From CBCPMX01 sp965120355 (GTDB lineage Bacteria; Bacillota; Clostridia; Oscillospirales; Oscillospiraceae), in the NCBI GenBank assembly GCA_965120355.1, contig CBCPMX010000060.1, positions 1 through 24,894 on the forward strand: DNA of 24,894 nucleotides. Direction: 5' to 3'. Both the position numbers and the translations under genes were made by a program. The notes beneath the pieces were generated by a model. It was not told where the DNA came from and ran no database searches. It saw only the letters and a list, made by a program, of their open reading frames with translations. Numbering within the stretch: the first letter of the stretch is position 1; each line of letters starts with the position of its first letter. Positions 15,395-22,609 of this stretch are shown piece after piece.

Positions 15395-17815
15395 TTAATC
15401 CAATGCCGTATTCTCCGACGAGGAATTTTCCGTAGTGCCGTCTCCATGAATGGAACATTCGGCATTAACCGGATTCTCGACGCTGCTGACCGCGCCATAG
15501 CGTCCAGTGGTCAGCGCCGTGCTGCTGACCACATACTGCTGATCCAGCACCTCAATTCCCTCCACCGGGAAGGACCTGGAAATATTCAGCATACCCACGG
15601 AGATCAACGCCTCCGCCGTCTGCTGGGCACAGCTCTCCGTCGCCAACTGCCCGCTGACAGGACAGAGCTGCGCTTCCACATGTACGTCGCAGTAGGTCGT
15701 TGGCACATCGTACAGGCTCAGCTTCCCCGTCACGACCCGGCTGCCGCGCACATCCTTTTCACACCACTCCGTGGCCAACAGGCCGCTGTCTGCACAGTAA
15801 GATACTGTGACAACACTGGAGGGCTGATAAAAATCTTTATATTCCAGATCTTCGTGAACCAGCTCCATGACCTGCCGCCACATTTCAATGGCGGGGTTGA
15901 CGTCCTCATCCACCATCACAATCTCTTCCGGCTCATCATAGCCGCACCAGACTACAGCTGTGTAGTATGGCGTGTAACCGGCGAACCAACGGTCATAGTC
16001 GCTGGTAGTCGTGCCGGTTTTACCGGCCACAGGCATATTTTCCAGCTGCGCATCCGCGCCGGTGCCGTTTTCCACCGCGTATTGCAGCATCTCGGTCATA
16101 TAATAGGCAGTCATTTCCTTGGTGGCTGTATGCGTGTCCTGGGTATTGTCCAAAATCACCTGTCCCGTACTATCCACCACTTTGGTGTAGGTTCTGGCCT
16201 CCCGGTATTCGCCGTTATTGGCAAATGCGGCATAGGCCGCTGCCACCGCTTTGACTGTAACGCCATTGGTCAGGCTGCCCAGTGCCAGCGGTGAATAGTT
16301 CACATCGGAATAGACCGTATCGCCCACCACCCGTTCAGCGGTCAGCGTACTCAGCCCCATATTGTCCACGCCATATTTAAAGCAGTATTCCGGCGACATT
16401 TGTGCTACCAGCTTCACAGCGATGGTATTGGTAGACTGCGCGACGGCCTCTTTCATGGAGAGCAGGCCGTGATACGTCCGGTCATAGTTTTTGGGCCACG
16501 GCGTTCCTTCAAAGGTATATGGCGTGTCATCATAAACCGTGGCCGGGGTAATATAGCCCAAATCCAGCGCTGGGGCATAGACCGTCAACGGCTTAATGGC
16601 GGAACCAGGCGACAGCAAACTCTGCGTCGCCCGAGAGAAGGTTAAGCTGGCATTCTTCTCTCCCACTCCGCCGGCCAAAGCCACAATATCCCCTGTCTCG
16701 TTGTCAATAACCACTATAGCCGACTGCAGCTGCTGATAGGTGGACTGGGTTGCCGGCAAACTGGTCAAATCGGTGTAGATCTCATCCACAGCCTCCTGCA
16801 CATCCACATCAATGGTTGCATAGATCGAATATCCACCGGACATTACCATCTGGCTGACAACGTCCGTATCATACCCGGTCTTTTCCGACAGGTCGCTGAC
16901 CACATCCCGGATGACCTGATCCACAAAATAGGAATAATAGGTGGAGGATTTGTTCTCCTCATTATCATTGTCTGTGATGGTGGTGCCGCGCTGGAATACC
17001 AGCTCTTCTGCCAGCGCCGCCTCATAGGCATCCTGGTCAATATACCCCTGATCCAGCATCTCCGCCAAAATAATCCGCTGACGTTCCTTATTCCGGTCGG
17101 GGTTAATATAGGGGTCATAGATGGATGGGTTGTTGGTAATGCCGATGAGGCTGGCACACTCTGCCAGGCTCAGCTCCGACACATCCTTCCCAAAATAAAC
17201 CTGTGCAGCACTTCGCACACCATAACACTGCTCTCCCAGGTATATGGTATTGAGGTACCACTCCAATATTTCATTTTTTGTATAGTTCTTTTCAAACTCC
17301 AGCGCCCGAAAAATCTCTGTGAGTTTGCGGCGCACAGTCACTTCATCATCCTTGGTCAGATTCTTAATGAGCTGCTGCGTAATGGTGGACGCGCCGTAAG
17401 TGGAATCAGACCCAAGGAACATATTCACACAGGCCCGAATGGTTCGCAGCCAGTCCACACCGTTGTGGTCGAAGAACCGCTTGTCCTCAATGGCCACAGC
17501 TGCAAAATACAGGTCCCGCGGCATCTCATCCAGAGACGCCCAGCTTCTGTTTTCAGTGCCGTACAGTTCCTGCAGCACTTCATACTCTCCCGTCTCAGGG
17601 TCGGTATAGTAGATGATGGACGTCTGATTCAAAGAAAAGCTCTCTACAGAGAAATCCAGCTGCGGCAGCAAATAATTTTTCACATAGATGGCAAATACGC
17701 ATAAAAACAGCGCCGCGGCCAAAATGCCCACCAGGAACGCTGTTCCGAAAATCTTTCCCAGAACCACAAATACAGACCGTGTCCGGCTGCGTCTTGGCCG
17801 TACCTGTTCTTCCAC
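15395..17815 (-). CDS. Penicillin-binding protein 1A, bifunctional peptidoglycan synthase
   Basis: This class A PBP polymerises lipid II into glycan strands and crosslinks them at the cell membrane. After a basic N-terminus, one membrane segment covers about residues 18-46. The GT51 transglycosylase has VAIEDKRFFDHNGVDW (Glu110), GASTITQQLIKNL and EILEWYLNTIYLGEQCYG. The transpeptidase has the serine-lysine motif GSAIKPL (Ser405, Lys408), QSTNT as the SxN motif and GKTGTTTSDYDRW with the KTGT box at 599. A C-terminal extension of about 170 residues carries cysteine pairs (SYCADSGLLATEWC and YCDVHVEAQLCPVSGQLATESC in part), as in many clostridial PBPs. Start is the GTG at 17815, 7 bases after AGGAGG; an upstream TTG at 17854 lacks such a site. 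Total 806 residues. The gene name pbpA/ponA cannot be fixed from sequence alone. Confidence 0.94.
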   Translation of the reverse strand: MEEQVRPRRSRTRSVFVVLGKIFGTAFLVGILAAALFLCVFAIYVKNYLLPQLDFSVESFSLNQTSIIYYTDPETGEYEVLQELYGTENRSWASLDEMPRDLYFAAVAIEDKRFFDHNGVDWLRTIRACVNMFLGSDSTYGASTITQQLIKNLTKDDEVTVRRKLTEIFRALEFEKNYTKNEILEWYLNTIYLGEQCYGVRSAAQVYFGKDVSELSLAECASLIGITNNPSIYDPYINPDRNKERQRIILAEMLDQGYIDQDAYEAALAEELVFQRGTTITDNDNEENKSSTYYSYFVDQVIRDVVSDLSEKTGYDTDVVSQMVMSGGYSIYATIDVDVQEAVDEIYTDLTSLPATQSTYQQLQSAIVVIDNETGDIVALAGGVGEKNASLTFSRATQSLLSPGSAIKPLTVYAPALDLGYITPATVYDDTPYTFEGTPWPKNYDRTYHGLLSMKEAVAQSTNTIAVKLVAQMSPEYCFKYGVDNMGLSTLTAERVVGDTVYSDVNYSPLALGSLTNGVTVKAVAAAYAAFANNGEYREARTYTKVVDSTGQVILDNTQDTHTATKEMTAYYMTEMLQYAVENGTGADAQLENMPVAGKTGTTTSDYDRWFAGYTPYYTAVVWCGYDEPEEIVMVDEDVNPAIEMWRQVMELVHEDLEYKDFYQPSSVVTVSYCADSGLLATEWCEKDVRGSRVVTGKLSLYDVPTTYCDVHVEAQLCPVSGQLATESCAQQTAEALISVGMLNISRSFPVEGIEVLDQQYVVSSTALTTGRYGAVSSVENPVNAECSIHGDGTTENSSSENTALD

Positions 17816-17925
17816 AGAAGCACCTCCTGCCTTTTTGCACTTCTCCTGATTCAAAATTCACGTCCTGACGGCGCATTTGGCATCCGCAGGACCGTTTCGT
17901 CCAGACAGAACTCCACGATTAATAT

Positions 17926-17934
17926 ATTATATCA
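17926..17934 (-). promoter_or_regulatory. Possible extended -10 promoter of PBP1A
   Basis: On the minus strand TGATATAAT is an extended -10 box (TGn plus TATAAT), about 110 bases upstream of the GTG. No good -35 hexamer sits at 17 bases; a TTGACA at 17939-17944 is too close to be its partner. Confidence 0.4.
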
Positions 17935-18104
17935 TACATGTCAAATGCAAGTGTGAATAAAAAGCAAACGGAATCAGCCTACTGGAATTTTACACCCGGC
18001 TGTATCGGGAATTTTGACGGTTCGGAAATTAGGGTTTCCATCCGCGGCCAAAGAAATCCGTGATATTTTTTCTGCTATGGCTTATACTACCCTTGGTGAT
18101 GAAA

Positions 18105-18344
18105 ATGAAACGTCAAACCCAAAAAATTCTCTGCACGATGGCCTTGGCAGCCATTCTGGCCGGCGGCCCCTACCGGCTGGTACTCAGCGGCCGCGTACTG
18201 GTGGTTTATGAGAACGGCAGCGTAGTCCGGCGGGAACGGGCCGCCGCAGACCTGCCCGAGGCGGAACGCCGCCGCCTGGAACAGGGTGTTTGGGCCGCCA
18301 CGGATGCGGGTCTGGCGTCTTTGATGGAAGACTACTGCTCTTGA
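18105..18344 (+). CDS. Small membrane-anchored hypothetical protein
   Basis: I do not recognise this gene. The 79-residue product starts with the basic stretch MKRQTQK, followed by a hydrophobic segment of about 15 residues (ILCTMALAAILAG). A short soluble part follows with YRLVLSGRVLVVYENGSVV, then an Arg/Glu-rich helix (RRERAAADLPEAERRRLEQG) and an acidic end. The layout is that of a signal-anchored protein with its tail outside. The ATG at 18105 has GGTG 6 bases upstream. An in-frame GTG at 18060 would add 15 hydrophobic residues but has no ribosome binding site. A TATACT at 18082-18087 could be its -10 box, without a clear -35. It is divergent from PBP1A and precedes the DUF1292 gene, so an envelope role is possible but only a guess. 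Confidence 0.6.
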   Translation: MKRQTQKILCTMALAAILAGGPYRLVLSGRVLVVYENGSVVRRERAAADLPEAERRRLEQGVWAATDAGLASLMEDYCS

Positions 18345-18415
18345 TTTGGCACACATGGCGCACAATCCCCAAACGCCCCACTGGCTGCACAATCTGTCCT
18401 CTGTCAAAATGATAC

Positions 18416-18444
18416 TTGATTTTTCTGTGCCGTTCGTATATCAT
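18416..18444 (+). promoter_or_regulatory. Promoter of the DUF1292 gene
   Basis: TTGATT (18416-18421) and TATCAT (18439-18444) are 17 bases apart, 29 bases before the start codon at 18474. Confidence 0.6.
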
Positions 18445-18473
18445 AGAGCCATCCCAATTATGGAGGCTGTACC

Positions 18474-18767
18474 ATGAGCGACGAATACGGAAGCGACTTT
18501 ATCACCATCACCGATGACGAAGGCAAGGAGTATGAACTGGAAGTCCTGGCTACTCTGGAGGTCGATGATACAGAGTATCTGGCTCTATTGTTGGAAGATG
18601 AAAGTGCCGAAGAGGACGGCAATCTTGTCATTATGAAGCGGATTGTAGAAGACGGCGAAGAGCTTTTGTCCACGCTGGATACCGATGAAGAGGTCGATCG
18701 GATTTATGATCTGTTCATGGAGCAGGTTTTTTCCGAAGACGAAGAGGACGAAGACGCGGAATACTAA
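18474..18767 (+). CDS. DUF1292 family protein
   Basis: The 97-residue, highly acidic product has the features of DUF1292, a small cytoplasmic family found across Firmicutes (YrzB group) with no known biochemical role. The pattern is FITITDDEGKEYELEVLATL, then DTEYLALLLEDESAEED, NLVIMKRIVEDGEELLSTL, and a C-terminus with DLFMEQVFSEDEEDED. In this family the middle segment often reads Y-x-x-L-x-P where here it reads YLALLLED. The ATG is preceded by GGAGG at 8 bases, a strong site. It has its own promoter, and a 6S RNA gene follows, again with its own promoter. In other Firmicutes DUF1292 genes often sit near ruvX and mreB/alaS, which is not seen here. Confidence 0.9.
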   Translation: MSDEYGSDFITITDDEGKEYELEVLATLEVDDTEYLALLLEDESAEEDGNLVIMKRIVEDGEELLSTLDTDEEVDRIYDLFMEQVFSEDEEDEDAEY

Positions 18768-18812
18768 ATTTCGTCAATTTGTTTATTCCTATAAAATTAC
18801 GGCAGTTTTCCC

Positions 18813-18841
18813 TTGTAAATCTATGAAAACTGTGCTATGAT
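18813..18841 (+). promoter_or_regulatory. Promoter of the 6S RNA gene
   Basis: TTGTAA (18813-18818) and TATGAT (18836-18841) are 17 bases apart. Transcription should start about 18848-18850, exactly where the closing stem of the RNA begins. Confidence 0.75.
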
Positions 18842-18848
18842 ATATCCA

Positions 18849-19056
18849 AGAAAAGCCCCTGCTTGGTGCGTGACAGGTCTGTTTAGACCCACATTATGTT
18901 ATCGGGACCCCGGAAACTCCCACTGCTGTTTGCAGGCCTCCCGGGCGGATCTTGCATCCGTTTGGAAGTTGGAAGCAGTAATGCTGTGGGGAGGGGACCC
19001 ACCTGCGACGAAAGTGCAGGTTATAATTAGACCGCACGGCCGAAGCGGGGGTTTTC
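18849..19056 (+). ncRNA. ssrS: 6S RNA, regulator of RNA polymerase
   Basis: 6S RNA mimics an open promoter and binds sigma-A RNA polymerase in stationary phase. The 208-base region forms the expected rod. A closing stem pairs 18852-18864 with 19043-19055. A large central bubble carries a hairpin on its 5' side (GGTCT/AGACC, 18876-18889) and one on its 3' side (ACCTGC/GCAGGT, 19001-19021). A long terminal stem starts with GGG-A-CCCC (18904-18911) against GGGG-A-CCC (18993-19000), continues with CCCAC/GTGGG, and ends in the apical hairpin CGGAT/ATCCG (18946-18960). GGTCT can alternatively pair with 19029-19033, as in the rearranged form after product-RNA synthesis. A matching promoter and terminator flank it. 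The family was assigned from shape, size and context, not from a covariance search. Confidence 0.75.
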
Positions 19057-19070
19057 TATATTCTGCCGCG

Positions 19071-19091
19071 GATGCTCCCGGCATCTTTTTT
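19071..19091 (+). terminator. Terminator of the 6S RNA transcript
   Basis: GATGC (19071-19075) pairs with GCATC (19081-19085) around TCCCG, followed by a run of T to 19091. It is short but classical. Confidence 0.6.
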
Positions 19092-19117
19092 GTAATACGC
19101 TCCATCGTTCAATACAA

Positions 19118-19153
19118 GCGCCTGCTGCAGCCTTCACAATCCGCAGCAGGCGC
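19118..19153. repeat. Inverted repeat, 11-bp arms
   Basis: GCGCCTGCTGC (19118-19128) and GCAGCAGGCGC (19143-19153) form a perfect stem with a 14-base loop. No T-run follows on either strand, so its role is unclear. It may back up the neighbouring terminators. Confidence 0.5.
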
Positions 19154-19175
19154 AATTTAGAACAAATACAAATAG

Positions 19176-19223
19176 AAAAAGGCAGGCTGGCTCCCTTTTG
19201 GGGACATTCCAGCCTGTCTTTTT
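19176..19223. terminator. Bidirectional terminator closing the feo operon
   Basis: GGCAGGCTGG (19181-19190) pairs with CCAGCCTGTC (19209-19218), one wobble, with an inner TCCC/GGGGA stem. It is flanked by A5 and T7, so it works as an intrinsic terminator on both strands. It lies 25 bases past the end of the minus-strand feo operon. Confidence 0.85.
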
Positions 19224-19247
19224 TTGTGTTTTACGCAGCTCTATGTA

Positions 19248-19412
19248 TCAGTGTTTAGAGGCTGTCTCTTTGCGGTGTGCATGGCAGTTACAGGCGTTGC
19301 TGCAACCGGCGCACCCGCCGGGACATTCTCCATTCTTATGGTTTTTCCATACGGAACGGGCGGCAAAGAATACAACCACCGCCAGCACCGCAACGACAAT
19401 GACGCTTCCCAT
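19248..19412 (-). CDS. FeoB-associated Cys-rich membrane protein
   Basis: This 54-residue protein is easily missed because of its size. It starts MGSVIVVAVLAVVVFFAARS, a single membrane helix from about residue 3 to 20, followed by a basic VWKNHKNGE. A cysteine cluster C30, C34, C37, C41 and C43 (CPGGCAGCSNACNC) comes next, with histidines 44 and 46. This fits the small FeoB-associated Cys-rich membrane proteins found directly after feoB in Clostridia and other Firmicutes, which probably bind iron or assist FeoB. ATG at 19412 is preceded by AAAGGAG at 6 bases. It lies 20 bases after the feoB stop and is the last gene of the operon, followed by a strong terminator. Confidence 0.92.
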   Translation of the reverse strand: MGSVIVVAVLAVVVFFAARSVWKNHKNGECPGGCAGCSNACNCHAHRKETASKH

Positions 19413-19432
19413 GGAACGCTCCTTTCAATACA

Positions 19433-21610
19433 TCACACGTTCATGGCGGCTTTCCGGGACAGCTCCTGCGTAGAAGGTTCCGAACCCTTGCGGAACAACA
19501 AATAGATAATACCGATCAGCAGTGCGAACGCAATGACCGTGAAGATCCCAAAAGAAGCCTCGCCGGTGATCAGGCCGCCAATTTGATAGACAATCAGGGA
19601 AACCACATAGGCAAATCCACACATATAGCCAATGGCAGCCAATGTCCACTTCCAGTTATTCATTTCCCGTTTGATGGCGCCCATAGCGGCGAAGCAAGGC
19701 GCGCACAGCAGGTTGAAAATCATAAAGCTGTATGCAGACAGGGCTGTGAAATCCTGTGCAACCAAGGTCCAGATCTCGTCGCCTGCTTCACTGAGCTCAC
19801 CGGCATAGTGGTACAGGACCCCAAAGGTGTTGACAATTTCTTCCTTGGCAATGAGGCCGGTGAATGTGGCCACAGCGGCTTTCCAAGCCCAGTCGCCAAT
19901 CCAGCCCAGGGGATAGAACAGCCATGCCACGGCATTGCCGATGGCGGCCAGCAGGGAGTCGTTGTTGTCCTCGACTGCGCCGAAGGCTCCGTCCACAAAG
20001 CCATAGCTCTGGAGGAACCAAAGCACGATCGAAGAGAGCAGAATCACGGTACCGGCGCGTTTGATGAAGCTCCAGCCGCGCTCCCAGGTGGCACGCAGTA
20101 CATTGCCGGCGGAAGGAATATGATAAGCGGGCAGCTCCATGACAAAGGGCGCGGGCTCACCGGCAAAAGCTTTGAACTTCCTAAGCATAATGCCGGAGAC
20201 AATGACGGCAGCCACGCCGATAAAATAAGCAGAGGTAGCGACCCAGGCCGAGTTGCCAAACAGAGCTCCTGCAAACAGGCCCACAATGGGCATCTTCGCG
20301 CCGCAGGGGATGAAGCCTGTGGTCATAATGGTCATTTTCCGGTCACGATCCTGCTCGATGGTACGAGAGGCCATGATGCCGGGGACGCCGCAGCCGGTGG
20401 CCACCAGCATGGGGATGAAGCTCTTACCAGACAGGCCGAAACGGCGGAAAATCCGATCCATAATGAAGGCGACACGAGCCATGTAGCCCACATCCTCCAG
20501 GATGGACAGCAGCAGGAACAGCACCAGCATCTGGGGCACAAAGCCCAAAACCGCACCGACGCCAGCGACAATGCCGTCCTGAATCAGGCCATAAACCCAG
20601 CTGCCTTCTGCCACGCCCAGCGCGCCAAGAATTGTGTCAAACAAGCCGGGAACCCACTCGCCGAACAGGACGTCGTTGGCCCAGTCGGTGGCCATGGTGC
20701 CAATGGATACGGACCAGCCGCCCATGGAGATGGCATAGGTCAAAAACATGATGATTGCAAAAATGGGCAGGGCCAGAATGCGGTTGGTGATAATCCGGTC
20801 GATCTTATCAGAAGGCGTGTCGCCGACACGGGCCTTTTTCACGGTCTTGGACACAACGCCAGTGATGTACTGATAGCGCTCATTGGTGATGATGGATTCC
20901 GCGTCGTCGTCAAAGCTGGCTTCGCAGGCGGCGGTAATGGCCTCGAGCTGTTTGCGCACCTCGGCGGACAGGTCCATCGCCTCCAGCACCTGCTCATCAC
21001 GTTCAAAGAGCTTGACAGCATACCAGCGGGCGCTGGCGCCTTCGCCGCCGCCCACCAGATCTTCAATCTGGCTCAGTGCAGCCTCCACTTCTTTGGAGAA
21101 GGTATGCTGCGGCGTGGTGGGCTTGCCAGCCTGCGCCAGAGCCTGTTTGACGAGTTCGTCAAGCCCCTTGCCGCCCAGCGCGGTGGTTTCCACAACAGGG
21201 CACCCCAACTCTTTGGACAGTTTGGCCGTATCGATCTTGTCTCCGCGCTTTTTGACCAAGTCCATCATGTTCAGCGCCACCACAACGGGATAGCCCGTCT
21301 CAACCAGCTGCGTGGTCAGGTACAGATTCCGTTCAATGTTGGTGGCGTCCAGCAGATTCACAATGACGTCAGGATGTTCATTGAGCAGGTAATTTCTCGA
21401 CACCACTTCTTCCAGCGTGTAGGGCGACAGGGAGTAGATACCGGGCAGGTCCGTAACAGTGACGTCCTTGTGCCCTTTCAAGCGTCCTTCCTTCTTTTCG
21501 ACGGTGACGCCGGGCCAGTTGCCCACATACTGCGACGCGCCGGTCATGGCGTTGAACATGGTAGTCTTACCGCAGTTCGGGTTGCCAGCCAAAGCTAATT
21601 TGATTGACAT
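19433..21610 (-). CDS. feoB: Ferrous iron transporter FeoB
   Basis: FeoB imports Fe(II) across the cytoplasmic membrane and carries an N-terminal GTPase. The 725-residue product has G1 GNPNCGKTT (9-17), the switch region GNWPGVTVEKKEG, G3 DLPG (54-57) and G4 NMMD (114-117). A helical cytoplasmic segment covers about 165-255. The membrane domain has the Gate motifs, with RVAFIMDRIFRRFGLSGKSF followed by CGVPGIMASR, and FIPCGAKMPIVGLFAGALF containing the conserved cysteine. The C-terminus has SAYSFMIFNLLCAPCFAAMG, again with conserved cysteines, and a final hydrophobic segment (IGIIYLLFRKGSEP). ATG at 21610 follows GGAGG by 10 bases. It is preceded by two feoA genes and followed by the Cys-rich protein. 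Confidence 0.96.
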   Translation of the reverse strand: MSIKLALAGNPNCGKTTMFNAMTGASQYVGNWPGVTVEKKEGRLKGHKDVTVTDLPGIYSLSPYTLEEVVSRNYLLNEHPDVIVNLLDATNIERNLYLTTQLVETGYPVVVALNMMDLVKKRGDKIDTAKLSKELGCPVVETTALGGKGLDELVKQALAQAGKPTTPQHTFSKEVEAALSQIEDLVGGGEGASARWYAVKLFERDEQVLEAMDLSAEVRKQLEAITAACEASFDDDAESIITNERYQYITGVVSKTVKKARVGDTPSDKIDRIITNRILALPIFAIIMFLTYAISMGGWSVSIGTMATDWANDVLFGEWVPGLFDTILGALGVAEGSWVYGLIQDGIVAGVGAVLGFVPQMLVLFLLLSILEDVGYMARVAFIMDRIFRRFGLSGKSFIPMLVATGCGVPGIMASRTIEQDRDRKMTIMTTGFIPCGAKMPIVGLFAGALFGNSAWVATSAYFIGVAAVIVSGIMLRKFKAFAGEPAPFVMELPAYHIPSAGNVLRATWERGWSFIKRAGTVILLSSIVLWFLQSYGFVDGAFGAVEDNNDSLLAAIGNAVAWLFYPLGWIGDWAWKAAVATFTGLIAKEEIVNTFGVLYHYAGELSEAGDEIWTLVAQDFTALSAYSFMIFNLLCAPCFAAMGAIKREMNNWKWTLAAIGYMCGFAYVVSLIVYQIGGLITGEASFGIFTVIAFALLIGIIYLLFRKGSEPSTQELSRKAAMNV

Positions 21611-21696
21611 TTTTTATAATTCCTCCTTACAGCAGCCGTTCTGGTTGCATATGACTAACTTTTAGGAAAGCAAAACAGGTGAGTTGGCCGGCCGGC

Positions 21697-21918
21697 TCAC
21701 TGCACCTGTATACTTTCTGCATCGCTTTTCCGCAGAGACAGCTCGTAGCCGCGCACTGTAATCTCTACAGGGTCGCCCAGAGGCGCAACTTTGCGTACAT
21801 AAATCTGCGCGCCTTTTGTGATGCCCATGTCCATAATACGCCGGCGAACCGCACCTTCACCAATGAGCTTGACTACGGTGACAGTCTCGCCGACATGGGT
21901 GTCTCTCAAAGACTTCAT
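21697..21918 (-). CDS. feoA: FeoA domain protein (second of two)
   Basis: FeoA is a small SH3-like protein that supports FeoB. The 73-residue product shows the family pattern: GETVTVVKLIGEGAVRRRIM, then DMGITKGAQIYVRKVAPLGD, and VEITVRGYELSLRKSDAESI. The G-x-x-K-G and P-L-G-D-P-V-E motifs are typical of FeoA. ATG at 21918 is preceded by AAGGAG. It lies 86 bases before feoB, a gap holding TAACTTTTAGG but no clear promoter. Confidence 0.93.
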   Translation of the reverse strand: MKSLRDTHVGETVTVVKLIGEGAVRRRIMDMGITKGAQIYVRKVAPLGDPVEITVRGYELSLRKSDAESIQVQ

Positions 21919-21970
21919 ACCTTCATCTCCTTACTGTGATTGCCGTTTCCTTTTGGGATAACGTTATGCA

Positions 21971-21999
21971 TGCGGCAGCTGCAGTTTGCAACTGCCGCA
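21971..21999. repeat. Hairpin between the two feoA genes
   Basis: TGCGGCAG (21971-21978) pairs with CTGCCGCA (21992-21999). An alternative inner hairpin, GCAGTT with AACTGC, overlaps it. It has no T-run and could affect mRNA stability or the ratio of the products. Confidence 0.5.
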
Positions 22000-22003
22000 C
22001 AAA

Positions 22004-22213
22004 TCATACCAAAATTTTATTAGCCAAATTTTGACTTAATGCAACGCGGGTATCTTTTACACTGACAATCAGATTGCCTGCCATTTGAGAAACGATGGTG
22101 ACAGGGGTACCCACAACGAAGCCGAGGCTCTCCAGAAAATGCTTTGTTTCTTCTTTGCCGCCGATTTTCTTTACGGTGTTTTCCACGCCAGCAGCTGCCA
22201 TAGTCAAAGGCAT
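22004..22213 (-). CDS. feoA: FeoA domain protein (first of two)
   Basis: This first gene of the operon encodes 69 residues with the FeoA fold pattern: a short N-terminal part MPLTMAAAGVENTVKKIGG, then ETKHFLESLGFVVGTPVTIV, and SVKDTRVALSQNLANKILV. The L-G-F-x-x-G-T-P-V motif is the counterpart of the usual L-G-I-x-x-G turn. It differs strongly from the other copy at 21697-21918, which has the more usual GDPVEITVRG motif, so the two are paralogs rather than a recent duplication. GGAGG lies 8 bases before the ATG. Tandem feoA genes before feoB are common in Clostridia. Confidence 0.9.
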   Translation of the reverse strand: MPLTMAAAGVENTVKKIGGKEETKHFLESLGFVVGTPVTIVSQMAGNLIVSVKDTRVALSQNLANKILV

Positions 22214-22242
22214 ATGGATTCCTCCTTAAAGTATCTTTGAAC

Positions 22243-22336
22243 GTTAGAAAAAGCTAACTTAGGATGAAATATAAATGGTTAGAATGCACTAACCTCTTTC
22301 TATTTGCAGTTTAGCACAGCTAACCATGGATGTCAA
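22243..22336 (-). promoter_or_regulatory. feo operon promoter with three GTTAG/CTAAC palindromes
   Basis: On the minus strand the promoter is TTGACA (22331-22336), 17-base spacer, TAAACT (22308-22313). Three inverted repeats surround it. GGTTAG-CTGTG-CTAAAC (22309-22325) overlaps the -10 and spacer, GGTTAG-N6-CTAACC is at 22277-22294, and GTTAG-N6-CTAAC is at 22243-22258, 30 bases before the first feoA start. The half site GGTTAG/CTAACC resembles that of DtxR/IdeR-type iron regulators, so iron-dependent repression is likely, but which family member binds is inferred. The rest of the 22214-22609 gap holds no gene, only the hairpins of the pepF terminator. Confidence 0.65.
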
Positions 22337-22501
22337 GTGCTTTTTTCAATTGACGACAAGCAGGCAAAAATCATTGCAGTCAGGCGTATTTATCATGCTA
22401 TTATGGGCCCCGGCATCCCACTGGGGGCAAACGGGCGGCATTTGGCTGCGATACACAGCGCAGTATGCCGCAGCCCCATTCACATCACCGCCCCACATCC
22501 A

Positions 22502-22574
22502 CTCCGGCAATCTGCCGGAGCTGAGATTCAACAGCAACCCCGGCAGTCTGACAGCAGCTGTCAGACTGCCGGGG
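22502..22574 (-). terminator. Tandem hairpins, probable terminator of pepF
   Basis: A perfect 17-bp stem (22538-22554 with 22558-22574, loop CAG) lies 36 bases past the pepF stop. A second perfect 8-bp stem, CTCCGGCA with TGCCGGAG, is at 22502-22520. The minus-strand sequence after the long stem (TTGCTGTTG) is only moderately T-rich. Confidence 0.65.
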
Positions 22575-22609
22575 TCTTTCGTTTTGCTCCAGAAGTTTTT
22601 CTGCGCGGC

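Noticed and set aside
17939..17944. TTGACA as the -35 box of PBP1A
   Set aside because: It is only 7 bases from the TATAAT box, and no good -10 lies at 16-18 bases.
21652..21670. CTAACTTTTAG before feoB as a fourth iron operator
   Set aside because: Its arms are in the opposite order (CTAA then TTAG) to the three sites at the feo promoter, and no promoter is near.
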